Origin: Erythroxylum novogranatense
Lineage: Eukaryota; Streptophyta; Magnoliopsida; Malpighiales; Erythroxylaceae
NCBI GenBank assembly: GCA_029891385.1
Contig: CM057228.1
Location: forward strand, 135,497,475-135,561,474
Length of the DNA: 64,000 nt
Reading direction: 5' to 3'
A program made the translations under genes and the position numbers. How positions within the stretch are numbered: the stretch's first letter is position 1; the number at the start of each line of letters is the position of its first letter. Shown here piece after piece: positions 22,883 through 35,200 of the stretch. The notes below the pieces were generated by a model. The model was not told the DNA's origin. It made no database searches and saw only the letters and a list, made by a program, of their open reading frames with translations.

Positions 22883-24490
22883 ATGGAAGAACTAGAAGAA
22901 GAAGAAAGACGAGCGCTCAGAGCAAGTAAATTCGCTCCTCTGCCTCCTTCATCTTCTTCGCGCTCTCAAGAACCCAGGTTTTCAATTGCCATTTAAAAAA
23001 AAATCTTTTATTTTTTTGTTATTTTCTCTTCTATTGATGTCTCTGTGTTTGGAAAACCTCCGGTAGTTTTGATTAATTGTACGAGAATGTGTATATGATG
23101 GTTATTTGAAGGCTGGCTCACCCTGGTGGACCATTAAAGACCAACAAAGCAGCAGCTTTGGCTAAGTTTCTTGAGAGAAGACTTCAAGACCCCAATGGCT
23201 TAGCCTCCATTGATCCCCAACTGCTTGAATTGGCTGTCCAGAACGCCAAGAACGCAGTCTGTTCTTCTTCTGGTATCAATTCCCGTTTGCCCTTTTCATT
23301 GTTGGTTTTCACGGCTTGAATAAATGTTGGTATTTTCAAAGTAAGAACAAAAAGATTGAGTCTTTGGATTTGGAACGTTGAAATGGAATCGAGGATTTGA
23401 TTTAATCAGAAGATTGGGTAAGTCTTCGTAGATGGTGTGGAAATTTGGACAATTTGGACTACAAATGAAGTGTTTATGACTATAATCCCACTTGCGGATC
23501 TGCGTGATTGAATGATTCATCCATTTCAATTTGAAGTCGAACTGGGATTCATGTTGTGATTGAATGATTATCCTCCTTCAGTTTGAAGTCTAACTGAGAT
23601 TCATACTGGTTCACTTTTTTTTTAAAACAGAAATGTTGTGTCTTATTTTCGATTTACCAGTAGCACAAAGGTTAACAATAAATGGAATCTTTGCAATGCC
23701 TTTGTGACACCTTTTCTATAACTTTTGGTATTGTACTTGTCTTAATCCTTCACTAAACTTTGCTATGTCAAGTACTTCAGCGCTATCTTAACAATGTAAT
23801 CTACGTTTGAGGCTGCTTTATTATCATTGGCCCAGTTCTGTATCAAGCTTTGAATAGCCCTCTTAACATACTGTGATTAAACTTCGTTCGCTTCTGGAAG
23901 TAGCTATGCCTGCTGTGACAGATCCTGAATCAGTTGCATTATGATACCACTGACATTCATGAGCTTTTTATTTTTTAAAAAAATTGAGAATCTGCTTCGA
24001 ATGCCAGGATCTTTTCCTGTTTTATTAAGCTACTTCTTTTAGATTTTCATGAACTTATCATTAGATTTCTAGATTTAGGAAGTTCACCATATTGATTGCA
24101 ATGAGAAACCATTATGTTAGCTGAGTCTGATGATCCTGATTTCAATATGACAGGTGGAACTTCGAATTCTGGACGAGTTGTTCACCATGTGAATTCGTTT
24201 GGTGACTCTGAGGTAAACTGGATTTGACAAATCGTGAATTGGTCTAGAGGAAGCTATCGATACACTTAAGTGATTAGGAAAAGTAAATTTATTTGCAGGA
24301 GTCTTTCAAAGAAGAAAAGCTTGAAATTTCTTCACTGAAGAAACAGAAGAAGAAAAAAAGAAGAAGAAGAACAAAAAGGAAGAGAATCAAAAAGATAAGA
24401 AACAAAAGGTTTGCCCGAGTACCTCTTGTTGTGTTCCCTTTTTCTGAGTTGCAACTTTTGACTGATGGAAAGTGTATGTGCTGCAGATGA
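22883..24490 (+). CDS. Uncharacterised small plant protein with Lys/Arg-rich tail
   Basis: I do not recognise a named family. Exons: 22883-22977, 23112-23272, 24154-24212, 24299-24408 and a tiny last exon starting at 24487. They give about 142 aa starting MEELEEEERRALRASKFAPL, then a Ser/Pro stretch, then a conserved-looking core (HPGGPLKTNKAAALAKFLER and LQDPNGLASIDPQLLELAVQ), a short GTSNSGR segment and a very basic Lys/Arg run suggesting nuclear or nucleolar localisation. The C-terminus is uncertain. Splicing to 24487 gives an immediate stop (AG|A TGA); reading through instead gives about 26 more residues, ending at the same TGA. A third frame, entered in the purine-rich run near 24345-24400, would continue through the last exon and end in KPNRPENKLKSR; this could be the ancestral tail, lost by an indel. 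Start chosen as the first ATG, in good context (GGACATGGA). Confidence 0.7.
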
Positions 24491-24549
24491 GGAATGTTGC
24501 TGGTTATCTAAAGCCGAATCGACCCGAAAACAAGTTAAAATCACGATAA

Positions 24550-27500
24550 TGTCAAATTCCTCGGCGTGTCATTGTGAATTAGGTGTTGTTTGTGACACAA
24601 GATTAAGTGTACACTATGGTTCATGAAGTGGATTCAATTTTGGTTATAGCACAGTTGTTCTTCCAGGAACTCTGGAATTCTTAGTGTCACCTTTTAGGTT
24701 TTGTTTTGTTTGCCTTTTATAATCCATTGATGTAAAAGATCTTTTAACATCCCATTTGTTCATTATCATCAATATCAAGTATAACGGCTAGAATTGTGAA
24801 CCAGATTTGCATATATTTTTGAAATATTCAATTGAGATGAATTTGTTTGATCCCTTAATCTTTCCAAACTTATAATTAAAACTATGATTTAAATTATGAT
24901 TTGTAGACTAAAATTACTGTCGTGATTATATGTATATTTAATAATAATAATATTTCGGGTCAAATTAAGCTTGAGTCTAAAAAATTTTATCTTCGGGTTG
25001 ATTATTTTATTTTTTTAAATTTCAAAACGCACAATTTTATTTTCAAGTTGACTCAATTTGACCTAAAATTTAAAAATTTAAAAGTTTGAATCTAATTTGA
25101 AATTTAGTCAACTCGGTCCAATTAGGCAAATTTTGTTATGCCTATTTATATTAAATTTCATAATAATTGAAATTGTTATTACAATTTCATTCCTATTATT
25201 CATATCTATTCTAGTAATTTATAATCTTAATTTTTTAGAATGTATACCACTTAAATAAGTCCCTTAAGTTCAAGTCCTACATTTTTTAATTTAAAATTGG
25301 TTTGAATTCAAATAATTTAATTTTAGTTAAATTAACAATAAAATAAATAAAGGTAATATTTTTAAAATTGAATCCGACCGTGTTTTAATTAATTATAACC
25401 TAATTTATGGGATTAGATTAAATCACATGTTCTAATTTCGATGTGTCAAGTCATCTTATCTATATTTTTATGTAGGATCTATATAAATATATAAATGAAA
25501 TAATTTGAAACAACGGTTGAAACAACAAAAGAGAAACAAGATACACCTCCCCTAATTTATTCACTTTAAACCGTGTGAGACTCGTGTTGTCATTCCTAAA
25601 TTTCAGGAACTTGATTTGCATGAGCTTGGCCGACAAGCAAACTCATAACTGCCGAACACATATCATATCCCAAATACCCAAAAAACCGTTCGCCGACATT
25701 TGGACCGGACGCCCCTCGTTTGAGAGTATATTACAGTTAACTCACGGCAAGGCAAAACCATAAAACCTTTAAAAAAAGAAAAAGAAAAAGGAAAAAGTGG
25801 TCTACGTGTGTCCAAACCAAACCTTGTCTGAGTCAAAGAAAAGAACAGTCTCACCGTTACCGTTACCGTTACCGTTACTTTCCACCTGATCACCGGCAAC
25901 TCCGGTGATTCCCAATCGCCATCAACCCCGTCGTCCACAGGCTACTTCAGTTCACCCACCGACTGTACATTATTAATAATGCTTTTATGGACCTCTTACC
26001 TACTACCTCAAAGTCATATTCCCGGTTCAGATGCCGACACACAACTCGTCTCCACCGTCCGTTTCATCTGGCCCTTTCTCGACCGTTGATTCTTACGAAT
26101 TTCCCTCCCAACGGAATCTTAACTGAATCAATCTTCACTTTATGTTTCTGTTTTTCTCTCTCTCTTTTTTCCTCCTTTTCGGTACTTCTTCTAAATTTTA
26201 ACCGATTTGAGAACCCAATCACACTCGCATTTGATCACAACCAATCACGCGCTTCTACAAAAGTACTTTACGAAATTATATTTTTTTAATAAGAAAATTT
26301 ATAAATTTTATAATATTGGTACAAATTTTAAAATGTAGTATTAAAATATTACTTCTAATTTTAACAAAAATATTTCAGCATTAATTTTTCTATTAATATA
26401 AATTATGTGATTGTTATGTAATTACCAGCTATTGTACTATATTACGTATAATTTTAATTATATAATATAGTTATTAAATAATAAAATTTACACATAGCAC
26501 AAATATAATATATGGTAGTTATGTAGTAAAATATTAAATTGATGTGAATTGTCACACTATCCGTATTTACAGAGAACAAAATATTAAATTAATTTGTTAA
26601 AATTAAAATTTAGATATTTTAATATTACTTTTAAAGTTTAAATTAATATTATCAAATTTAAAATTTTTAATTAAGTAATAGATTTAATATAAATAATATT
26701 TATAAACCCAAACGTATCTTTACTTTTAATCAATTCACGTTATAATTATAACCTTCAAATTTTTAAGATACGATTTGACTTCTTAAATTAAAATATTATT
26801 AAAATTACTTAAATAAATATAATGATAATTAAATTACTTCAAATCACTTAGAATTAAATTTTATTTAAAATTTTATAACTTAAACTAAATTTAATTGTAT
26901 TTAAACACTAAATTTTATTTATAATATAATATAGCGAAATATTGTTTTGACGAAAAATTTATAATGTAATATAATTCAAAATTGTTTATTATTTTACATT
27001 ATATCTTAAATTTTCCGTATCAAAAGTTTTTCATTTTACGATTTAGAATATAATAAAATGTAATATAAAATTTTATTTTTATTAAATTATACTATATTAT
27101 AAAATTTTCTTATTAAATAATAAAATAATATTATATTACATTTTATTTCGTTATAATACTCCGAACTCCGAAGGGAAGACAGCGTTGGGCAAAAATATAC
27201 TTGATGTACATGTGAACACGTTGCTCATCCGTTACGTAGGGATGATGAAAGTAGTGAAGGGTACTTGGCGGATTGTGGTTGGTCACTTCAAAAAGCAAAG
27301 GGCACATCTCTTTATCTACTGTCAACCTCGTAACTTCCCAAGTAAAAAAATACACGCAATTACCAAAATTTTTCTGTAGTGCGAAAAACGGTACCGCTTT
27401 GAGAAAAGTAAAAGCCCTAATTTTGGCTGTAATTACCAACTCCATTACCTGGTGGAGTTGTAAACTTTTAATAAATTAAAATGAGGTGTTCATTTATTTA

Positions 27501-29264
27501 CCTTTTAATTAATTTCAATTTTAAATTTTTAAAAATATTATTTTAATTAATGCTATATGTTAATTAATATTTAACATTAAAATATATTATTTTATTCAAA
27601 TCATAAATTAAATTTTGGATAATTATCATTCTTTTAAAAATATAAGAATTTCTGATCATCATTTTATTATATCAATTAATATCAGTTTATTATAATAAAT
27701 ATTAATTTATAATTACATAAATAAAATAAAATATTGAATAGTACCAATATAAATATAAATTATTAAAAAGATAAGATATTCACACTTTCTTAAAAATTTT
27801 AAATTATAAATTGGTAAGAAAGAAAAGGAAAGTTAATATACAATTAAGATGACTTTGTATTATATCCAGAAGTTTTCAATAATGAATTACTATATTTAAA
27901 ATAATATTTATTCCATTTTCAAGTGGATTGATTAATATTTTAAAATATAAAATTTCTTCCGGTTCCTATTTGCGCTCTTCCTTGTTTTCGCTTTGTAACG
28001 TCACATCACATGAGTCATCAGCTTCTCTTTCACTTCACTCCATGTACTAGTTCTTAATAAATATATATTAAATAATACTTTGAGTACACAAAATATTATT
28101 TTTAAATATTATTTGATAAAATATTTTAAAATTAAATAACAAGTTTTAGCAGTTTTAAATATAATTATATTAAAAATAAAATAACATTATTTTAAATATA
28201 ATTAATTAATGTAATATTTATATTATTAATTTGATGTAAAGTAAATTAAATTAAGTAATTGAGATGGGAAGAAGAATAAGAAAGAGAGGAATAATAATAA
28301 TAATAATAACAATAACTACTGTGATGAAGAGTTTAATAATATAATTAAGAATAAAAAATTACTTACGTGAGGGAGGGATATTTTTGAAAATTATTTACGT
28401 ATTTTGTTTCTGTTCTCGGACAAGAAATATTGTATCACAGTGTTGAAAGGAATAAAAAATTTATGTCCTTATGTTCTAAAGTTGGAACAAAAATAAATTA
28501 GGACAGCAAGCAAACATTAATAAATACAAAATTTTTGTGTCCTTGTTATCTGTCTTCATTAACGGAGACATTAACCAAATGCACGAAAGTCTTATGCCTA
28601 TTTGGTCAGTTTTACTGTAATATCCCTACACAAAAGTACAGCTTTATTCCAGGCTCACTCCTCGTACCACGTTCCCAAAGAACCTGAGGGGCATCATCGT
28701 CATTCAAATGACAAAAAAGTTGTAGTAATGAATTAAGAGGGAAAAAAGGGGACAATCCTTTAACTCAGATTTAATACATAATAATAAAATTGTTAAAATA
28801 ATATTGTTTGAAAAAAGATAATGTAAAAAATCAAGATTTAATAAAATTAAATAAAATAAAAAGTTAATTTGTTAATTTTAAATCAAAACAGACCAACCGT
28901 ACGGAGCCATTACATCAACCTAAGTAAAGTAGGGGGTTGTTTGGCGCGTACATAAACCAGCATAGAAGAGAAGAGAGAAAGATCAAAACTATCACTTCCC
29001 TTTGAAAAGCCAGAGCAAACACTGTGAGTGTGAAGTCTTTGTCTTATGAGTTGAAAAGATTAAAAAAAAAAAAAAACTACTAATAATAATAACAAATATG
29101 ATATTTTATTTATTTATTTTATTTTCTTAGTTTTTCTCGATCGCTGTTTCTTTCGTTCTCGCTCGTCGCTTCGTTTATCTCTCTCTACAAAGGCATACAC
29201 AAACAGATAGAGGTATCCAGCTGATCGGAGAAGCAGACTCCGGTTCCGTTCGGAGAATTTCGGG
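24550..29264. other. AT-rich intergenic spacer with a GC-richer island
   Basis: 24550-24780 is the likely 3' flank of the small gene. 25560-26250 is a GC-richer island with no convincing gene; it contains four perfect ACCGTT hexamers at 25853-25876. 26290-28900 is mostly very AT-rich. 27140-27470 is another GC-richer stretch with only short overlapping frames. From about 28970 to 29264 lies the leader and proximal promoter region of the CCCH gene, with CT-rich sequence near 29150-29190. Confidence 0.5.
26286..27120. mobile_element. Possible AT-rich MITE
   Basis: TTAATAAGAAAATTTATAA at the left edge reads as a near-perfect inverted match to TTATAAAATTTTCTTATTAA at 27097-27116. Further inward, several shorter inverted matches occur (TTACATTATA/TATAATGTAA-like). 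No clear target duplication was found, and base composition makes chance matches likely. Confidence 0.25.
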
Positions 29265-32200
29265 ATGGACCGGTACAGTCGGATCCAGGAGAGGTCGCAG
29301 TCCGATCCGTCACCGGAATGGACGGCTCCGGTGCCGGAAACGGGGCTCGAAGGCGAGTTTCGTTTATTTAACCTACATTTTGAGAGTTATGTTATTGTTT
29401 AAAGGTTCGTTGAATGTTGACGTAGAGTGGTTGATATGATCTTTTTATGTTTGTTTTGGTGTGAATGTAGAGCGTGTTTGGCTGTTGGGTGAAGGGGAAG
29501 CCGGGTACCCGGAACGACCCGACCAGGCCAATTGTCTCTACTACTTGAGGACCGGGTATTGTGGGTACGGGTCAAGGTGTCGGTTCAATCATCCACCTGA
29601 CCGCAGCGCGGTAATTTTGTTTGGGTTCACTCCAGTTTGTGGGTTTTAGAGGTTTTATGGTTCTAATTGTTGTGATCTTGTGGTTTTTTTGATGGAGTTT
29701 GGATGATTGAGTTTTGAAGTTAGCGTGGAATGGTTTTATTTAGTACGTAGGTGTTAGTGTAGTAAGGTGTTAAGTGTAGTAAGATCTGCGTGTGTGTGTG
29801 TTTGTGTTATGTGTTCGGTATAATTGTGCTTATTGCTTAATTCTGAATGATGATGATGATCAGGTGATGGGAGCAACAGCAGCTGGGGAAGAGTATCCAG
29901 AGCGTGTTGGCCAGCCTGTTTGCCAGGTTAATCCATTTGATACTTTTGAGACTTATGCAAGTTGTTAATGAAAATGCTTGATTGATACATGAACAATGTG
30001 CAGGTCAGCTTTTGGTTATAGTTGATGTTTCTGGAATTTTAGTGATTGTAGCTATGTTGTTTATGGCTTGATTTTGCAGTATTATATGAGGACAAGAACA
30101 TGTAAATTTGGTGCTTCCTGCAAGTACCACCACCCGAAGCTGGGAGCTGGTTCTGCTAGTCCCATTGCACTAAATTTTTATGGATACCCCCTACGTCCGG
30201 TACTTGTGTATTTTTTCTTACCATTGACGTTTTGTTTCTTGTAATTTCTTTCTCACGTTTGCTACATGTTTTTGAATCTGAAACATTGGATGTTTAATTG
30301 GTCACAGGGTGAAAAGGAGTGTACATACTATATAAAAACGGGACACTGTAAGTTTGGTGCGACATGCAAATTTCATCATCCACAACCAACAAATGTTCCA
30401 GTTCCACTACAATCATTGGCTCCACAAGTTGCAAATGCACCCGCTCCTTTACCAGGACCTCCATTGTACCCAGCAATGCAGTCTCCAGCTGGTCCCTCAT
30501 CTCAGCAGTATGGTGTAGTAGTTGCAAGGTCACCTTTGATGCATGGCTATGTACCGGGACCTTATGGTCCTATGCTGCTTTCTCCTGGTGTAGTTCCCTA
30601 TCCAAGTTGGAGTCATTACCCGGTAATTCAGTGAAACCTTCCTTTATTTTTCAGAAGGTTTGTGGCATTCTCCCTAGATATTTTCATTTGAACTGTGATT
30701 CTTGTGCAGACACCTGCAAGTCCGGGAGCTTCTCCTAATACTCAGCCTGTGGTAGGTTCGAATTCTTTCTATGGGGTAACACAACTATCTCCTTCAGCAC
30801 CTGCCTACACAGGAACTTATCAGCCAACACCTACTTCAGTTGGTCCTGCCAGCAGTAGCCAAAAGGAACACTCATTTCCAGAGAGACCTGGCCAACCAGA
30901 ATGCCAGTATTACATGAAAACCGGTGATTGTAGATTTGGATCCTCTTGTAAATATCACCATCCACCAGAATTGATTACACCAAAAACAAATGTTATCCTT
31001 AGTTCTATGGGTCTTCCTTTACGTCCAGTAAGTATATTCTGAATCCTTTGTGTTGTGTAATGCTTTCAGTGTTTTAATTTCACTCGGGTATCATGTGAGT
31101 CAAAAAATGATCAAATAATCTCTGATGGCTTATTAAATATCATCTAATGCTTGAAGTTTATTGCTGTTTTCTTATTGGCATTGTTTAAGCATCTCTCTCT
31201 CCAAAGGTTTTGATGGGTAGTAAGCTGTTGCATGTTTGTTGAAGCTTAAATCTTCTTAACAATTTGAAAAACATTTGGGAGGAAGTGACCTGGTACTTGC
31301 TTTTAATATGTGGATGCTCTCTGTAAATGGTCTCTTATGCCAAATCTTTTTAATTATTATGTGTAAAAATTCTTTATTGCTTTCCATTCTTGCTGTGCAA
31401 TGCTCAGATTTCTGACATTATGACGCTGAATGCTCTGTCACTATTTTCTGCACATTCCATCGATTTTGCCTTTTTCAAACAATTTATTTGGTTGCAGCAC
31501 TTCAATTTTACAGAATGGAGAGTATACACATTATCAATTTGAACTAATAAATATTATTCTTTTAATACAATAGACAAAATATGTGAGCAGTTCTTACAGT
31601 ATTCAATACCTGGGAGGGTTTTCATTCTTTCCATTTTCTTGCTTCCTAGGTCTAGTTCCTTGATTTGATTGTTCTCTTTTGATATTTGGTGGTTGCTTTT
31701 ATTGGGAGGGAAAGGTAGTGATTGCAGTCTAACACAACTACATGCCATGTTTCCTTCATTCAATTTTTTAATCCCTAAAGTTCATGCACATTCCATAATT
31801 GAATTTCAAACAATAGTTTAAGTTGGTCTCTTGTGATGTTACTGACAGTTTCCTAGTAATTAAACTTTGTGGAACAATATCTCTTATTCCAACCTTATAG
31901 AAGGCTATAACTTGTGGCCTCTAAATTCTATTTTGGACATAGGCATGCTTGCCTGAACTTATATTATAATTAGAGTTCTTGAAACTGGTGCTATTTTAAT
32001 ATTTTCATCTCTGGAATATGTTGAAATAATAAGAGGAAGATAGAAGAGAAAATTAACTCTCATATATTTTTGTCATTTACAAGAGTCCTATATTTACAAG
32101 AATTCTGGAAAAGGAAAATAGAATATACAGGAATAATCTCTATAAATTAGGTCCTTTTCAAGGAAATCCCACTAAACTAGGAATACACCAAAGCTTAACC

Positions 32201-35200
32201 TGCAAGATTAGGAATATAAAATTGTCAACAGTCTCCCTCAAGTTGGTCTATAGATATCTTGCATGCCCATCTTGCAAATCGAGACAGGAAATTGTCTTGC
32301 TGCGAAGTCCCTTAGTGAAAATGTCAGCCAATTGATTTTCTGAAGATACATGAGAAATGTTCAGAGTTCCACAGCTTATCTTTTCCTTGATGAAATGTCA
32401 ATCAATTTCAAATATGTTTTGTCCTGTCACATTGAATTTGATTGTAAGCAATGCTAATGACAGTCTTATTATCACGGTATAAGGAAAAAAAATTTCCATC
32501 CAACAACTATAGTTCATACACTAATTTCTGAAGCCATAACGCCTCACAGACACCATGGTTCGTTACTCTATATTCAACTTCTGCACTTGATCTTGCTACA
32601 ACAGCTTGTTTTTACTCCTTCAGGTAACTAAATTACCTCCTATAAATGTGCAATAGCTAGAAGTAGACCTTCTATCATCAGGACATCCTACCTAATCCGC
32701 ATTTGTGAATTCTTAAATTTTTATGTGGCCATGTTTAGAGAAGAGAAACCCTTTTCCTAGTGCAGATTTTAAGGACCTTAAAATACCAAGTACAACATCT
32801 ACACTCTTGAGGATCATACATACACTGACTCACCACATTTACAGCATATGCTATATCAGGTTTGGTGTGGGAGAGATAAATCAACTAGTCGTTAATATCT
32901 ACCAATGTCAACAAATATACCAGCTCCTCGTAATTTATTATTAGCTTCAATAGGAGAATCTACTGGTTTGCAACCTAGCATGATAGTTTCTTCGAGAAGA
33001 TCTGAGACATTTCCTCTAGGAGTTAAATTTTCCTTTATCAGATCAGGCAACTTCAATTTCAAGGAAATAGTGCAGCTTGCCCAAGTCTTTAATCTCAAAT
33101 CCTTGAGCTAGATATCTTTTCAACTGAATCATTTCGTACATATTACCCCTGTTAGTATTATATCATCAACATAGACAATAAGTATTGTGATCTTACAAGT
33201 GCAGTCTTTGATAAATAAGGTATGATCAGCATTGCTTTGATGATACCCAAAACGGCTCATGGCTTTCCTGACCCTATCAAACCATGCCCTGAGAGACTGA
33301 TTTAAGTCATATAGTGCCTTTTTCAATTGACAAGCCTTTCCTTCAGTTTTTTGCATTAAATCCAGGGGCAAATTTCCATATACACTTCTTTTAACTCCCC
33401 ATGCAAAAATGCATTTTTGACATGAAGCTGTTGTAAATCCCAGCCAAGATTAGCTGCACAAGACACAAGAATTCTAATTGTGTTCATCTTTGCCTGTGGA
33501 GTCGATGTTTATTCATAATCAACACCGTAGGTTTAGGTGAACCCCTTTGCAAACAATTGCGCCTTAAATCTATCAACAGTACCATTGGACATCCATTTGC
33601 AACATACTGATCTCTTTCCTGATGGAAGAGTCACAAGTTCCCACACTTTGTTTTTTGTCAAAGCTTTCGTTTAATCAACCATGGCATCATTCCATTTAGG
33701 TTCGCTAAGACCTTTCTGCCAATCCTGTGTTATAGAAACAGATGACAACAACAATAAAGTGAATATATGAAACAAAGTTAAATATAGGGTGTTTAATGCA
33801 AGTGTGAACACCTTTTCTAACAGCAATATGGACATCAAGATCATCAGTAACAGAATTAGAGTTAAAAGGCTTAAGAGATGAAGGAGACTCACTGGATGAT
33901 TCCACATGAGCTGAATTCAGAGTAGACGTTTGACTTGATAGAACATGCTCAATAGCTTTATCTACATGTTTTCTTCAACTATATGTTTTCAAATCTAACT
34001 AATCAAGCATTCCATCTTTAGGTTTTTCACTCCCACTACTAATGATTGGATTAAAAATCTGAGTAGGCACACGATGATTTGGTGACTCCTCTTCTTCCTT
34101 TTTCTCCCCCTGAAGAGGGGATTGGGATGGAGAAAAATAGGGCTCTAATTCTATATACTCTCAAATAATTTTTGAGTTGGCGGATGATAACATTGTAACC
34201 TTTTCGAGTTGCACAGTACCCCACAAACACACATTTAAGAGCACGTGGATCTAATTTGCTTGCATTTTTCAGGTGAACAAAACATACACATCCAAAAACT
34301 TTAGGAGGTACAGTATAAGGTTTTGTACCTTGCAACATATCCAAAGGACTTTTAAAGCCTTCTGGCATTCTATTAATAAGATATGCAGCGGAAAGTACTG
34401 CATTACCCTGGTATACTTTTGGGACATCCATAGTGAGCATGAGGGCTCTAGCCACTTCTAATAAGTGTCTATTCTTTCTTTCATAAATTCCATTTTGGGC
34501 ACTTGTTTTAACACAACTAGTCAAGTGCAGTATTCCATATGAATCAAGATAGTTACGAACAATACCTTCGATGTACTCTGTGCCATTATCAGTCCTCAAA
34601 ATCTAAACCTTAGCATCAAATTATGTGCAAATCATTTTATGGAAAGATATAAAACAAGAAAATACCTCATTCTTAGCTCACAACAAGTACATGTCACTGT
34701 ACTACAACAGTCTATAAAGGTGACCAACTATCTACAACTAGACAAGGAAACTGTTTGAATAGGACCCCATACATCAGAGTGAATATTCATAAAAGGAACA
34801 TAACTCTTATTATTAATTAAAGGATAAGAGCGTCTTGTGTGATTGGCAAATTCACAATCATTAAAAAACAGTAAATCTAAATTGCACTATTTAAACAACT
34901 TTGGATATAATTTTTCTAAAACATTCAAAGAATGGGTGTCCTAATCTCCTATCTATCTGAATTGACTGTTGGTTAGCAAACGTTGAATCTCCTATCTTGG
35001 CTGGAGTCTTGGAAGATAGCAATGAGTGACTACTCCTATCTAGAACATACAAACCATCGTGCAGTCTACCATAGCCAATCGCTTCCCTGTGCTCATTTCC
35101 TGAAATGCATGATAAGTAGGATAGAATTTCAGTTCATTGGTAAGGGAACTAACAGATAACAGATTATTAGGAAAATTAGAGACATGGAGAACTGATGATA

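Noticed and set aside
25663..25938. Minus-strand frame with a VTVTVTVT stretch
   Set aside because: The repeat is the translation of the ACCGTT hexamer array; no domain and no splice context.
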